From contig CANLEM010000001.1 of the NCBI GenBank assembly GCA_947489685.1, positions 868,001 to 932,000 on the forward strand: a stretch of DNA of 64,000 bases, read 5' to 3'. Below are positions 49,829 through 59,450 of the stretch, in pieces; positions within the stretch are counted from its first letter, which is position 1, and every line of letters begins with the position of its first letter. A model generated the notes under the pieces. That model searched no databases. It saw only the letters and a program-made list of their open reading frames with translations, and was not told the origin of the DNA. Position numbers and translations under genes: made by a program. The DNA comes from an uncultured Aquimarina sp. (GTDB lineage Bacteria; Bacteroidota; Bacteroidia; Flavobacteriales; Flavobacteriaceae).

Positions 49829-51919
49829 ATGCAAAGTTTTAGAACGGAAATAGAAAACCCAATTGTCGAAAAAGACATTATTGAATTAGCCAATAAAATT
49901 GAGCAATTTCATAAGGGTAAAATTGATGAGGAAAAGTTTCGTAGCCTTCGTTTGGCACGTGGAGTATACGGTCAACGTCAAGAAGGTGTGCAGATGATTC
50001 GTATTAAACTGCCTTACGGTAAGGTGTTGAGCAATCAACTACGTCGTATATGCGATGTGTCTGATGAGTATTCAAGAGGTAGACTACATATCACTACCCG
50101 TCAGGATATTCAAATTCATTATGTGGATTTAAATAGAACTCCCGAGCTTTGGGCAGAGTTAGAACGTGATGATGTAACACTTAGGGAAGCTTGTGGTAAT
50201 ACAGTGCGTAATGTTACAGCTTCAGAAACAGCAGGGATTGATCCAAAAGAACCCTTTGATGTATCCCCATATGCAGATGCATTATTCAGGTTCTTTTTAA
50301 GAAATCCTATTTGCCAAGAAATGGGTAGAAAGTTTAAGGTCTCTTTTTCAGGAACAGAAGAAGATACGGGGTTGTCTTATATGCATGATTTGGGTTTTAT
50401 AGCTAAAATTGAAAATGGAGTGCGAGGATTTAAAGTCATGTTAGGAGGTGGATTAGGTTCACAACCAAGACATGCAGATGAGCTGTATAGTTTTTTGCCT
50501 TCAGATAAAATCATTCCTTTAATGGAAGGAGTGTTGCGTATTTTTGACCGCCATGGAGAACGTAAAAGTAGAGCCAAAGCAAGAATGAAATTCCTTCTGA
50601 AGGATATAGGCTTAGAAGCTTTCAAAAAATTGGTAGAAGCAGAACAAAATGCGATTACACAAAAAACAGTTGTAATTGATGCTGATGCTTATAAAGTATC
50701 CACACCTGTTACTATTGAAGCACCAAAAGTAGAAATCAAAGACCAAAAAGCTTTTGATTTATGGAAATCAACGAATGTAATTCCTCAAAAACAAGAGGGA
50801 TATGTTGCTATAGGTGTTAAAGTGCTTTTAGGTGATTTTTATACTGATAAAGCAAGGTTATTAGCCACCTTGGTCGAGAAATATGCTGCGGGAGAAATTC
50901 GTTTGTCGTTACGACAAAATATTTTGATCCCTTTTGTAAAAGAAGATCTACTAGCGTTCTTTTATCAAGAGTTAGAAAAACTAGGATTTGTAGAGGCTGG
51001 ATATAATAAAGCTATAGATATTACTGCTTGTCCAGGTACAGATACTTGTAATCTGGGAATTGCAAGTAGCACTGGTATCGCCGAAGAGTTAGAAAGAGTA
51101 ATCAAAACAGAATATCCTCAATATTTGGAACAGGAAGACCTTGTGATTAAAATTAGTGGATGTATGAATGCTTGTGGGCAACATAATATGGCAAATATTG
51201 GTTTTCAAGGCATGTCTGTTCGTACAAAAGATAAATTAGTAGCGCCTGCACTCCAAGTTTTGTTGGGAGGCGGTAATCTTGGTAATGGAAACGGAAGATT
51301 TGCCGATAAAGTAGTAAAAATACCAAGTAGAAGAGGTCCTGAGGCATTGCGAAGAATTCTTGATGATTTTGAAGCAAATGCAAATGGTAGGCTTTTTGTA
51401 GATTATTATGCAGAAAAAGGTGAGAAATACTTCTACAATTTCCTTACTGATTTGTCTAATGTGGATAATTTAACCCAAGAAGATTTTATTGATTGGGGAA
51501 CCGAAGACAACTATGTTAAAGCGATCGGAATAGGAGAATGTGCTGGTGTAGTGATAGATTTGATAGCTACATTGTTTTTAGAAAGTGAAGAAAAAATAGA
51601 AAATGCAAAACTTTCTTTTGATAACGCCGTGTATTCTGATGCTGTGTATCATGCGTATAGTTCTTTAATAAACTCTGCAAAGGCCCTGTTGCTTGCTGAG
51701 AATAAAAAGACAAATACACATGCTGGTATAATTAATCAATTTGATGAAGAATTTGTGTCTAATAATAAAATTAATCTGGAAGGAACTTTTGCAGATTTAG
51801 TATATCAGCTTCAGAAAAATGCACCGAGCAAAGATTTTGCTTTGGATTATATCAAAAAAGCAGAGCGATTTTTACAAAAAGTGCAAGAGTTTAGAGCAGT
51901 CGAAGTAGAAAATGTATAA
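49829..51919 (+). CDS. Ferredoxin-type sulfite (nitrite/sulfite) reductase with C-terminal HEPN-like domain
   Basis: 696 residues. The nitrite/sulfite reductase half-repeats are visible: RGVYGQRQEGVQMIRIKLPY (about 45-64), LHITTRQDIQIHYV, and the siroheme/4Fe-4S cysteines Cys401, Cys407, Cys445 and Cys449 (CPGTDTC...GCMNAC). It reduces sulfite to sulfide, probably with electrons from the 2Fe-2S ferredoxin and FNR-like enzyme downstream. A helical tail (about 590-690: AVYHAYSSLINSAKALLLAENKK-like stretch and LDYIKKAERFLQKVQEF) resembles a HEPN domain, which is unusual in enzymes of this class. Siroheme is supplied by cobA and the next gene. Confidence 0.92.
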   Translation: MQSFRTEIENPIVEKDIIELANKIEQFHKGKIDEEKFRSLRLARGVYGQRQEGVQMIRIKLPYGKVLSNQLRRICDVSDEYSRGRLHITTRQDIQIHYVDLNRTPELWAELERDDVTLREACGNTVRNVTASETAGIDPKEPFDVSPYADALFRFFLRNPICQEMGRKFKVSFSGTEEDTGLSYMHDLGFIAKIENGVRGFKVMLGGGLGSQPRHADELYSFLPSDKIIPLMEGVLRIFDRHGERKSRAKARMKFLLKDIGLEAFKKLVEAEQNAITQKTVVIDADAYKVSTPVTIEAPKVEIKDQKAFDLWKSTNVIPQKQEGYVAIGVKVLLGDFYTDKARLLATLVEKYAAGEIRLSLRQNILIPFVKEDLLAFFYQELEKLGFVEAGYNKAIDITACPGTDTCNLGIASSTGIAEELERVIKTEYPQYLEQEDLVIKISGCMNACGQHNMANIGFQGMSVRTKDKLVAPALQVLLGGGNLGNGNGRFADKVVKIPSRRGPEALRRILDDFEANANGRLFVDYYAEKGEKYFYNFLTDLSNVDNLTQEDFIDWGTEDNYVKAIGIGECAGVVIDLIATLFLESEEKIENAKLSFDNAVYSDAVYHAYSSLINSAKALLLAENKKTNTHAGIINQFDEEFVSNNKINLEGTFADLVYQLQKNAPSKDFALDYIKKAERFLQKVQEFRAVEVENV

Positions 51920-51972
51920 TATCTTTGATAATACATAAAAGTAGAAAGAAAAGAAGTATTAAGATAACAAAT

Positions 51973-52743
51973 ATGAGTACTAAAACACCAAAATTAACAG
52001 TAGTGGGAGCTGGACCCGGAGACCCGGATTTGATCACACTAAAAGCGATAAAAGCTATAGAGTCTGCTGATGTGGTGTTATACGATGCACTTATAAATGA
52101 AACGCTACTAGATTATGCAAGTGATGATGCAGAAAAGATTTTTGTTGGTAAAAGAAAAGGATGTTACGCCTATCAACAAGAACAAATCAATGAGTTAATA
52201 GTTAGTAGAGCCAAAAGTCATGGGCATGTAGTAAGGCTTAAAGGGGGAGATCCTTTTATTTTTGGTCGAGGAGCAGAGGAGATCGATTATGTTCAGCAAT
52301 ATGGAATAGAATCATATATGGTTCCAGGGATATCATCATCTTTAGCGGTACCTGCTTATCAAGGGATACCGTTAACAAAAAGAGGTTCGTCCGAAAGCTT
52401 TTGGGTGATCACCGGAACTACGAAATCCCATAAATTATCACAGGATGTGTGCCTGGCAGCAAAATCAAATGCAACTGTGGTAATTTTAATGGGAATGAGT
52501 AAGTTAAGTGAAATAGTTAGTATCTTTGCAGCCGAAAATAAACAGGACATTCCGGTAGCAATAATTCAAAACGGAACAACAGTTAATGAACGAGTTGGAA
52601 TGGGTTCGATAAATACAATTGAACAAGTTGTAAAAGAGAAAAACTTATCTTCTCCTGCAATTATTGTGATTGGAGAAGTAGTAAGACAAAGGACTAAACT
52701 GGCATCTATCTATAAAGAAGTCCAAGAAGAAATCGTATCTTGA
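51973..52743 (+). CDS. cobA: Uroporphyrinogen-III C-methyltransferase
   Basis: 256 residues from the ATG at 51973; the longer frame from a TTG at 51925 adds a basic, unconserved tail. It methylates uroporphyrinogen III twice with SAM to give precorrin-2 for siroheme. Seen: LTVVGAGPGDPDLITLKAIKAI, DVVLYDALI, VRLKGGDPFIFGRGAEE and VPGISSSLAVPAYQGIPLTKR. The stop overlaps the next frame's upstream start codons by a few bases; the siroheme synthase follows directly, so the two are one siroheme-making unit for the sulfite reductase upstream. Confidence 0.95.
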   Translation: MSTKTPKLTVVGAGPGDPDLITLKAIKAIESADVVLYDALINETLLDYASDDAEKIFVGKRKGCYAYQQEQINELIVSRAKSHGHVVRLKGGDPFIFGRGAEEIDYVQQYGIESYMVPGISSSLAVPAYQGIPLTKRGSSESFWVITGTTKSHKLSQDVCLAAKSNATVVILMGMSKLSEIVSIFAAENKQDIPVAIIQNGTTVNERVGMGSINTIEQVVKEKNLSSPAIIVIGEVVRQRTKLASIYKEVQEEIVS

Positions 52744-52763
52744 TAGTTCAGGATAGCTATAAG

Positions 52764-53357
52764 ATGGAAGAAAGAAATAATTTATATCCGATTTTTTTGA
52801 AAGCTAAAAACCTTAGTATCCTAATCGTTGGAGGGGGTAATGTAGCTGAAGAAAAATTAACGTTCTTACTAAAATCTAGTCCAGATGCAAGTGTAACAAT
52901 GGTATCGCCTATGTATAGAGAAGATACGATTACGCTGGCAAATAAGTTTGGAATAGAAATGATTAAAAAGAAATATCATAAACGTTTTCTGAAAGGAAAA
53001 CACATTGTGATTGCTACAACAGATGTTCCTGGTGTTAATATACAAGTGTATAAAGATTGCAGGAAAAGAAGTAAGTTGGTTAATGTAGCAGATAATCCAC
53101 CATATTGTGATTTTTATATGGGAGGTATAGTAACCAAAGGTAATGTGAAAGTGGCTATTTCGACTAACGGAAAGTCGCCTACAACAGCCAAAAGACTACG
53201 TCAGTTTTTTGAGGAAGTAATTCCTGAAAATATAGATGACTTGGTCAAAAATTTAAATGAATATAGAAAAACGATAAAAGGTGATTTCGAAGAAAAAGTG
53301 GAAACATTAAATGAATTCACCAAAGGATTAATAGGAAAAAAAGAAGTTGAAAAATGA
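52764..53357 (+). CDS. Siroheme synthase N-terminal-type protein (precorrin-2 dehydrogenase/ferrochelatase)
   Basis: 197 residues from the ATG at 52764 (the frame could start at a TTG at 52740 overlapping the cobA stop). Homologous to the Met8p/CysG N-terminal domain: SILIVGGGNVAEEKL gives the NAD site, followed by STNGKSPTTAKRLRQFFEE with the conserved Ser/Lys. It oxidises precorrin-2 and inserts iron to make siroheme. It overlaps the next gene by 4 bases. It complements cobA, so the two together replace the fused CysG. Confidence 0.9.
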   Translation: MEERNNLYPIFLKAKNLSILIVGGGNVAEEKLTFLLKSSPDASVTMVSPMYREDTITLANKFGIEMIKKKYHKRFLKGKHIVIATTDVPGVNIQVYKDCRKRSKLVNVADNPPYCDFYMGGIVTKGNVKVAISTNGKSPTTAKRLRQFFEEVIPENIDDLVKNLNEYRKTIKGDFEEKVETLNEFTKGLIGKKEVEK

Positions 53358-54409
53358 TCAAGACTGATATTTTAATCATCGGAGCAGGACCAACAGGTTT
53401 ATTCACTGTTTTTGAAGCAGGATTACTAAAGTTAAAAACACATCTAATTGATGCGCTACCTCAACCAGGAGGGCAGTGCTCAGAGATATATCCTAAAAAA
53501 CCAATTTATGATATTCCTGGGTTTCCAGAAATTTTGGCTGGGCAATTAGTAGATAACCTTATGGAACAAATAAAGCCTTTTAATCCAGGTTTTACGCTAG
53601 GTGAAAGAGCAGAAACTATTGAGAAATTAGAAGATGATACGTTTTTGGTGACTACAAACAAAGGAACACAACACAATGCGCCTGTAGTTGCAATTGCCGG
53701 AGGATTAGGTTCTTTTGAACCGCGTAAGCCTCCTATTCCAAATATTACTGATTTTGAAGATAAAGGAGTAGCATATATCATTCGTGATCCCGAAGTGTAT
53801 AGAGATAAAAGAGTAGTGATAGCTGGTGGGGGTGATTCTGCATTAGACTGGACTATCTTTTTGGCAGATGTAGCTAGTGAAGTCACTTTGGTGCATAGAA
53901 GAAATGAATTCAGAGGAGCTTTAGACTCTGTTGAAAGAGTTGCCGAACTAACCAAGTTAGGAAAAGTAAACTTAATTACTGAAGCAGAAGTTAAAGAGTT
54001 AAAAGGTGATGGTCATATCGAAGCGGTTGGGATTAAACACAAAACCGAGGGTGATATTACAGTAGATACAGATTACTTTATTCCGTTATTTGGGTTATCT
54101 CCAAAATTGGGTCCAATAGGAAATTGGGGATTAGAAATCGAAAAGAATGCTATCAAAGTTGATAACTCTTATGATTACCAGACTAATATCCCTGGTATAT
54201 ATGCTATTGGAGATGTGAATACCTATAAAGGAAAGTTGAAATTAATACTTTCTGGTTTCCATGAAGCGGCTATTATGTGCCAGAGTGCTTATCAACGAAT
54301 ATTTCCTGACAAAAAGTATGTGATGAAATATACCACGGTAGGTGGAGTTGAAGGTTTTGATGGAACCAAAAAAGAAGCCAAAAAAGAAGTTGTTAAGGCT
54401 ATCATATAA
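53354..54409 (+). CDS. NAD(P)/FAD oxidoreductase, ferredoxin-NADP reductase type
   Basis: 351 residues, thioredoxin-reductase fold. FAD site IIGAGPTGLFTVFEAGLLKL (8-27), LPQPGGQCSEIYPKKPIYDI, NAD(P) site VVIAGGGDSALDWTIFL and a C-terminal YAIGDVNTYKGKLKLI. There is no CxxC redox pair near the NAD(P) domain, which separates it from thioredoxin reductase and points to a TrxR-like ferredoxin/flavodoxin reductase. It would feed electrons to the ferredoxin that follows and thence to the sulfite reductase (inference). It overlaps the siroheme gene by 4 bases and ends in a terminator hairpin. Confidence 0.9.
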   Translation: MIKTDILIIGAGPTGLFTVFEAGLLKLKTHLIDALPQPGGQCSEIYPKKPIYDIPGFPEILAGQLVDNLMEQIKPFNPGFTLGERAETIEKLEDDTFLVTTNKGTQHNAPVVAIAGGLGSFEPRKPPIPNITDFEDKGVAYIIRDPEVYRDKRVVIAGGGDSALDWTIFLADVASEVTLVHRRNEFRGALDSVERVAELTKLGKVNLITEAEVKELKGDGHIEAVGIKHKTEGDITVDTDYFIPLFGLSPKLGPIGNWGLEIEKNAIKVDNSYDYQTNIPGIYAIGDVNTYKGKLKLILSGFHEAAIMCQSAYQRIFPDKKYVMKYTTVGGVEGFDGTKKEAKKEVVKAII

Positions 54410-54422
54410 TTTTAGAATACCC

Positions 54423-54474
54423 AAAAATCCTCGCAAAAAATACTAATTACTTAAGTATATTTGTGAGGATTTTT
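54423..54474 (+). terminator. Terminator hairpin after the FNR-like gene, overlapping the ferredoxin promoter
   Basis: AAAAATCCTCGCAAA (54423-54437) pairs with TTTGTGAGGATTTTT (54460-54474), with one G-U, and an inner ATACT/AGTAT helix. The downstream arm begins inside TATATTTG (54456-54463), a perfect -7 box, so transcription stops and restarts at the same place. Confidence 0.75.
54456..54463 (+). promoter_or_regulatory. -7 box of the ferredoxin gene
   Basis: TATATTTG matches TAnnTTTG exactly, 31 bases before the ferredoxin ATG. It lies within the preceding terminator hairpin. No good -33 TTG is visible. Confidence 0.5.
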
Positions 54475-54494
54475 ATATCATAAAGGCACGAATT

Positions 54495-54815
54495 ATGTCA
54501 GACGTTACCATAAAAATAAAAGATAGAGAAGGAGAAATACACGAAGTTCAAGCTCCGACCGACATGGCAATGAATCTTATGGAGGTATGCAAAGCATATG
54601 AGCTTCCTGTAGAAGGAACTTGCGGAGGGATGGCAATGTGCGCATCATGTCAGTGTTATGTTTTATCAGATCATCAATTGCCAGAAATGAGCCAGGATGA
54701 GGATTTAATGTTAGCAGAAGCCTTTTATGTAGAGGATAATAGTCGATTAGGATGTCAAATTGCAATTACTCCTGAGTTGGATGGACTAGAAATCGAATTA
54801 GCTCCGGAGTCTTAA
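54495..54815 (+). CDS. 2Fe-2S ferredoxin (adrenodoxin/ISC type)
   Basis: 106 residues. The cluster ligands are Cys43, Cys49, Cys52 and Cys87, in GTCGGMAMCASC and LGCQIAITPELDGL. This matches adrenodoxin-type ferredoxins rather than plant-type. It is a likely electron carrier between the FNR-like enzyme and the sulfite reductase, judged only from position. It can also be made independently of the cys operon because it has its own -7 box. Convergent with a Coa1-like gene, 10 bases away. Confidence 0.93.
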   Translation: MSDVTIKIKDREGEIHEVQAPTDMAMNLMEVCKAYELPVEGTCGGMAMCASCQCYVLSDHQLPEMSQDEDLMLAEAFYVEDNSRLGCQIAITPELDGLEIELAPES

Positions 54816-54825
54816 ATTAATTTTC

Positions 54826-55254
54826 TTATTCGAGAATTTTTATAGTCTTTTTCACAGGCTTTTTGATTCTTACAGTGATTTTTTGATATTCCCATTGCTT
54901 ATCAACTTTTTTTGCCAAAATATTTAATTTGGCCCGTTTACCATTTTCTCCCCTTAACCCAACAGTAACAGCGATTAAAGAATTATTGTTTGGGTATGTC
55001 ACTTCTCCTTCAAGAAGTCTAAAAAAATCCGTTGGTTGTAACTGCCCAAGTTCGCTGGTTACTTCATTATTTTGATTTGCTTTATCAATAGCAGTATTTA
55101 TCAATTTAGGTTGAAGATAAACAGATCCATATCTAAATGTAGCATCGCCCGTTAATGAAAAAAATAGTATAATCGGGATAAGTATGATTCCGAAAAAAGA
55201 AACCCATTTCCAATTGCGGTACCACCAACTTTTTGGATTAACTTTTTTATTCAT
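54826..55254 (-). CDS. Coa1/Tim21-like membrane-anchored protein
   Basis: 142 residues. Basic start (KKVNPKSWWYRNWKW), one membrane helix at about 18-36 (FFGIILIPIILFFS), and a C-terminal soluble domain of about 95 residues, LINTAIDKANQNNEVTSELGQ and LIAVTVGLRGENGKRAKLNI, which looks like the Coa1/cytochrome-oxidase-assembly fold. In eukaryotes such proteins assist oxidase assembly; the bacterial role is unknown. It is convergent with the ferredoxin and divergent from the riboswitch ahead of metH. Confidence 0.75.
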   Translation of the reverse strand: MNKKVNPKSWWYRNWKWVSFFGIILIPIILFFSLTGDATFRYGSVYLQPKLINTAIDKANQNNEVTSELGQLQPTDFFRLLEGEVTYPNNNSLIAVTVGLRGENGKRAKLNILAKKVDKQWEYQKITVRIKKPVKKTIKILE

Positions 55255-55456
55255 AAAGAATAGCGTTAAATGATTAGAATGTATATTAAAAACGTGTAAT
55301 AGTTTTGCCTGTTACAAAATATATAAGTTTACAACGATTGAATTTAATTTATGTATATAAAAAAGCTAATAAACTTGCAAAACAAAAGGCTATGCCGTTT
55401 ATTTGTATACGAATTAACAGCCTAGCTGTTTTAGCTCATTACTTTATTTATAATGT

Positions 55457-55600
55457 TATCAAGAAAGGTGGAGGGATTAGACCCTATGAAACCTTAGCAA
55501 CCCTTTATTTGTTAAAGAAGGTGCTACATTCTATCCTGTATTTGGGAATAGATAACGAAGATGCATAGCTTGTCTGTGTTTTCCACTATTTTTCTTGATA
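55457..55600 (+). promoter_or_regulatory. SAM-I (S-box) riboswitch of the metH-metF operon
   Basis: Closing helix TATCAAGAAA (55457-55466) with TTTCTTGATA (55591-55600). The core GGTGGAGGGATTAGACC, TGAAACCTTAGCAACC and GAAGGTGCTACATTC matches the first S-box at 40148. It lies 124 bases before metH. After it a weak stem TTCCT/AGGAA (55614-55629) precedes TTTTTT (55635-55640), which may be the terminator of the expression platform. The remaining sequence of the 470-base gap 55255-55724 shows nothing else supported. Confidence 0.93.
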
Positions 55601-55724
55601 TATATTTTAATAATTCCTATTTAAAGGAAATTGATTTTTTGATAACCTGATCACCAAATTTGTTGAGGTGTTTTTGATTATTCTAAGTCTAAATAGGTGT
55701 AAATTTAGTTTGGTTTAATAGTAT

Positions 55725-56726
55725 ATGAAAAAGATAGAAGAAATATTACAAGAAAGGATCCTGGTACTCGATGGAGCTATGGGAACAATGTTGCAGCGTC
55801 ATAAATTTACAGAAGAAGATTTTAGAGGCGAGCGTTTTAAAGATTGGCCAATTCCGGTTCAGGGAAATAATGATTTATTAAGTATCACTCAACCCGAAGC
55901 AATCAAAGAAGTACATCGATTGTATTTTGAGGCAGGTGCAGATATTATAGAAACAAATACATTCTCGGGAACCACGATTGCCATGGCAGATTATGAAATG
56001 GAAGAATTGGTATATGAACTAAATTATCAATCTGCAAAAATCGCCAAAGAAGTAGCACAAGAATTCACCCAGAATGAACCAGATAAACCTCGTTTTGTAG
56101 CAGGCTCCATAGGGCCAACAAACAGAACAGCCAGTATGTCTCCAGATGTAAATGACCCTGGGTATAGGGCTGTAACTTTCGACGAATTAAGAATAGCCTA
56201 TAAACAACAGGTAGAAGCATTATTAGACGGTGGTGCAGACATTCTGTTAGTAGAGACCATTTTCGATACCTTAAATGCTAAAGCGGCATTATTTGCTATC
56301 GAAGAGGTTAAAGATGAAAGAGATATTGATGTCCCCATTATGATTAGTGGGACAATTACAGATGCTAGTGGCCGAACATTATCAGGACAAACAGCAGAGG
56401 CTTTTTTGATATCGGTATCACATATCCCAATGCTATCTGTTGGGTTTAATTGTGCTTTGGGAGCAAATCAATTAACTCCGCATTTAGAAGTGTTAGCCAA
56501 AAAAACGGATTTTGGAATATCTGCACATCCCAATGCAGGCTTGCCTAATGCTTTTGGTGAATATGATGAAACTCCGGAGCAAATGGCAACCCAAATAAAA
56601 GAATATATGGACAAAAGTTTGGTAAATATTATTGGGGGGTGTTGTGGTACTACCCCAGAGCATATTAAAGCCATTGCGGATTTGGCCAAAAATTATAAAC
56701 CTAGAGTAACTGGAGTGGCAGTATAG
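55725..56726 (+). CDS. Methionine synthase, homocysteine-binding half
   Basis: 333 residues comprising only the zinc-dependent homocysteine S-methyltransferase domain, equivalent to MetH residues 1-330. Seen: [32 protein letters not shown], and the zinc cysteines in [11 protein letters not shown] and [16 protein letters not shown]. The protein stops at 56726 and the rest of MetH starts 9 bases later in a separate frame, so methionine synthase here is encoded as two chains. This split is known in several Bacteroidota. First gene after the second SAM-I riboswitch. Confidence 0.94.
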   Translation: MKKIEEILQERILVLDGAMGTMLQRHKFTEEDFRGERFKDWPIPVQGNNDLLSITQPEAIKEVHRLYFEAGADIIETNTFSGTTIAMADYEMEELVYELNYQSAKIAKEVAQEFTQNEPDKPRFVAGSIGPTNRTASMSPDVNDPGYRAVTFDELRIAYKQQVEALLDGGADILLVETIFDTLNAKAALFAIEEVKDERDIDVPIMISGTITDASGRTLSGQTAEAFLISVSHIPMLSVGFNCALGANQLTPHLEVLAKKTDFGISAHPNAGLPNAFGEYDETPEQMATQIKEYMDKSLVNIIGGCCGTTPEHIKAIADLAKNYKPRVTGVAV

Positions 56727-56735
56727 TATGTAGAT

Positions 56736-59429
56736 ATGAAAACTAAAACAGAAAGAAAATATCTAAAGCTATCGGGTCTCGAACCTATGATTGTTTCTGC
56801 GGATACAAATTTTATAAACGTAGGAGAGCGAACCAATGTAGCGGGATCACGTAAGTTTTTACGTTTAGTGAAGGAAGAGAAGTTTGACGAAGCTTTGGAT
56901 ATTGCAAGACATCAAGTCGAAGGGGGAGCGCAAGTTATCGATATTAATATGGATGACGGTTTGATCGATGGTAAAGAAGCGATGGTAAGGTTTTTGAACC
57001 TCATTATGGCAGAACCAGATATCGCAAGAGTTCCGATAATGATCGATAGTTCTAAATGGGATATTATAGAGGCTGGTTTACAAGTGGTTCAAGGTAAATG
57101 TGTAGTGAATTCGATTAGCCTTAAAGAAGGTGAGGCTGAGTTTATTGCGCATGCCAAAAAAATAAAAAGATACGGTGCTGCGGTTATTATTATGGCATTT
57201 GATGAGGTGGGTCAGGCAGATAATTATGACCGACGTATAGAAATTTCAAAAAGGTCTTATGATATTCTTGTGAATGAGGTGGGTTTTCCGCCAGAAGATA
57301 TCATATTCGATCTTAATATATTTCCTGTAGCTACAGGGATGGAAGAGCATCGCAAAAATGCTGTTGATTTTATTGAGGCAACCAGATGGGTTAGAGAAAA
57401 CCTTCCTCATTGTAGTGTAAGTGGTGGGGTAAGTAATGTTTCTTTTTCGTTTCGAGGGAATAATACTGTAAGAGAAGCAATGCATTCTGTTTTCTTGTAT
57501 CACGCTATTAAAGCAGGAATGAATATGGGGATTGTAAACCCTGCTATGTTAGAGGTCTATGATGATATTCCCAAAGATTTACTCGAACATGTAGAAGATG
57601 TAATCTTAGATAGACGAGATGATGCCACAGAGCGTTTACTGGATTTTGCTGAAACGGTTAAAGGATCAAAAAAAGAGCAAACTGTCGACTTGTCGTGGAG
57701 AGAAGAGCCTCTGCAAGATAGAATTACTCGAGCATTAGTAAAAGGAATAGATCAATATGTAGTAGAAGATGTAGAAGAAGCCAGGCAAAGCGTAGCTAAA
57801 CCTATAGAAGTTATAGAGGGGCATTTGATGTCGGGGATGAATGTTGTTGGAGATCTTTTTGGATCGGGTAAGATGTTTTTACCGCAGGTAGTGAAATCGG
57901 CCAGAGTAATGAAAAAAGCTGTTGCCTATCTTTTACCATTTATAGAAGAAGAAAAAAAGAAAAATCCTAAATCTTCGAATGGTACAAGTAATGCCGGGAA
58001 AGTTCTTATGGCAACAGTAAAAGGAGATGTACATGATATCGGTAAGAATATAGTTTCTGTGGTATTAGGGTGCAATAATTACGAAATCGTGGATCTTGGC
58101 GTAATGGTACCACCCGAGAAAATAATTCAAACTGCAATCGATGAGCAAGTGGATATTATTGGATTAAGTGGTTTGATTACCCCGTCATTAGATGAGATGG
58201 TGCACCTTGCTAAAGAAATGGAACGTAAAAATTTTAATATTCCATTATTAATAGGAGGGGCGACAACATCCAAGGCACATACCGCAGTAAAAATTGATCC
58301 TCAATATAAAAATGCAGTAGTTCATGTAAATGATGCCTCAAGGGCCGTTACTGTTGTAGGAGATTTGTTGAACAAAAGAAGTAACCAGAAATATGTAGGG
58401 GATCTAAAAGAAGATTATGAAAAATTTAGAGAAGGCTTTCTTAAACGAACAAAGAAAAAGGAATACTTGTCTATTGAGGATGCTAGGGCAAATAAATATG
58501 CCATAGATTGGTCATCTTCTCAGATAATCAAACCAAATAAATTGGGAATACAAGTTATAGAGAATTTTAATTTACAAAAATTAGAACCCTATATAGATTG
58601 GACTCCCTTCTTTAGATCTTGGGATTTACACGGTAAATATCCAGCAATCTTAACAGATGATGTAGTAGGCGAACAAGCTCAATCATTATTTAAAGATGCT
58701 CAGGAGTTATTACAACGGGTGTTTGCCGAAAAATTACTGGGGGCAAAAGCTATTTATGGATTGTTTGAGGCAAATACCATAAATGATGATGATATTGAAA
58801 TCACCTCCAAAAATGAAACTTTTCAATTTCGAACTTTAAGACAACAATTAAAGAAACATGCAGGTAAACCTAATTTTGCTTTAGCAGATTTTGTAGCTCC
58901 TAAACAATCAGGTATTCAGGATTATATGGGTTGTTTTTGTGTGACTACTGGATTTGGAACCAAGGAACTGGCACAGGCATTCGAAGAAGATCATGATGAT
59001 TATAATTCGATTATGATTAAGGCGCTAGCGGATCGTCTTGCAGAAGCATTCGCAGAATATTTACACGAACAAATCCGAAAAGAAGATTGGGGTTATGCTA
59101 CTGAGGAGCGGTTTACAAATGAAGAATTGATTAAAGAATCCTATAACGGAATAAGACCAGCACCAGGATACCCCGCCTGTCCTGATCATCTTGAAAAACT
59201 TACTATTTGGGAATTACTTGAAGTAAACGAAAAAATCGGCGTAGAGCTTACCGAAGGCTTAGCTATGTGGCCCGCTGCTTCAGTGTCAGGGTATTATTTT
59301 GCGAATCAGGAAGCAAGATATTTTGGATTAGGAAAAATAAAAGAAGATCAAGTTAAAGATTTTGCAAGAAGAAAAGATATGGCTCTTGATGATGCCAAAA
59401 AATGGCTAAGCCCTAATTTAATAGAATAA
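56736..59429 (+). CDS. metH: Cobalamin-dependent methionine synthase, folate/B12/activation half
   Basis: 897 residues. Domain order: pterin-binding (about 1-290: [20 protein letters not shown] and [10 protein letters not shown]), B12 cap helices (about 320-420), the cobalamin domain with His433 in [13 protein letters not shown] as the cobalt ligand, and the AdoMet reactivation domain (about 570-897, with [19 protein letters not shown] and [12 protein letters not shown]). It transfers the methyl of methyl-THF to homocysteine held on the other chain. Cobalamin is needed, so the organism must make or import B12. Nine bases after the first half; metF follows after 21 bases. Confidence 0.97.
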   Translation: MKTKTERKYLKLSGLEPMIVSADTNFINVGERTNVAGSRKFLRLVKEEKFDEALDIARHQVEGGAQVIDINMDDGLIDGKEAMVRFLNLIMAEPDIARVPIMIDSSKWDIIEAGLQVVQGKCVVNSISLKEGEAEFIAHAKKIKRYGAAVIIMAFDEVGQADNYDRRIEISKRSYDILVNEVGFPPEDIIFDLNIFPVATGMEEHRKNAVDFIEATRWVRENLPHCSVSGGVSNVSFSFRGNNTVREAMHSVFLYHAIKAGMNMGIVNPAMLEVYDDIPKDLLEHVEDVILDRRDDATERLLDFAETVKGSKKEQTVDLSWREEPLQDRITRALVKGIDQYVVEDVEEARQSVAKPIEVIEGHLMSGMNVVGDLFGSGKMFLPQVVKSARVMKKAVAYLLPFIEEEKKKNPKSSNGTSNAGKVLMATVKGDVHDIGKNIVSVVLGCNNYEIVDLGVMVPPEKIIQTAIDEQVDIIGLSGLITPSLDEMVHLAKEMERKNFNIPLLIGGATTSKAHTAVKIDPQYKNAVVHVNDASRAVTVVGDLLNKRSNQKYVGDLKEDYEKFREGFLKRTKKKEYLSIEDARANKYAIDWSSSQIIKPNKLGIQVIENFNLQKLEPYIDWTPFFRSWDLHGKYPAILTDDVVGEQAQSLFKDAQELLQRVFAEKLLGAKAIYGLFEANTINDDDIEITSKNETFQFRTLRQQLKKHAGKPNFALADFVAPKQSGIQDYMGCFCVTTGFGTKELAQAFEEDHDDYNSIMIKALADRLAEAFAEYLHEQIRKEDWGYATEERFTNEELIKESYNGIRPAPGYPACPDHLEKLTIWELLEVNEKIGVELTEGLAMWPAASVSGYYFANQEARYFGLGKIKEDQVKDFARRKDMALDDAKKWLSPNLIE

Positions 59430-59450
59430 TTATTAACCATAAACTTAAGA

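Noticed and set aside
51925-51972. Longer TTG start for cobA
   Set aside because: Basic tail not typical of the family; the ATG at 51973 gives a standard start.
55305-55568. 87-codon open frame ahead of metH
   Set aside because: It runs straight through the SAM-I riboswitch; the sequence is explained by the RNA structure and the peptide resembles nothing.
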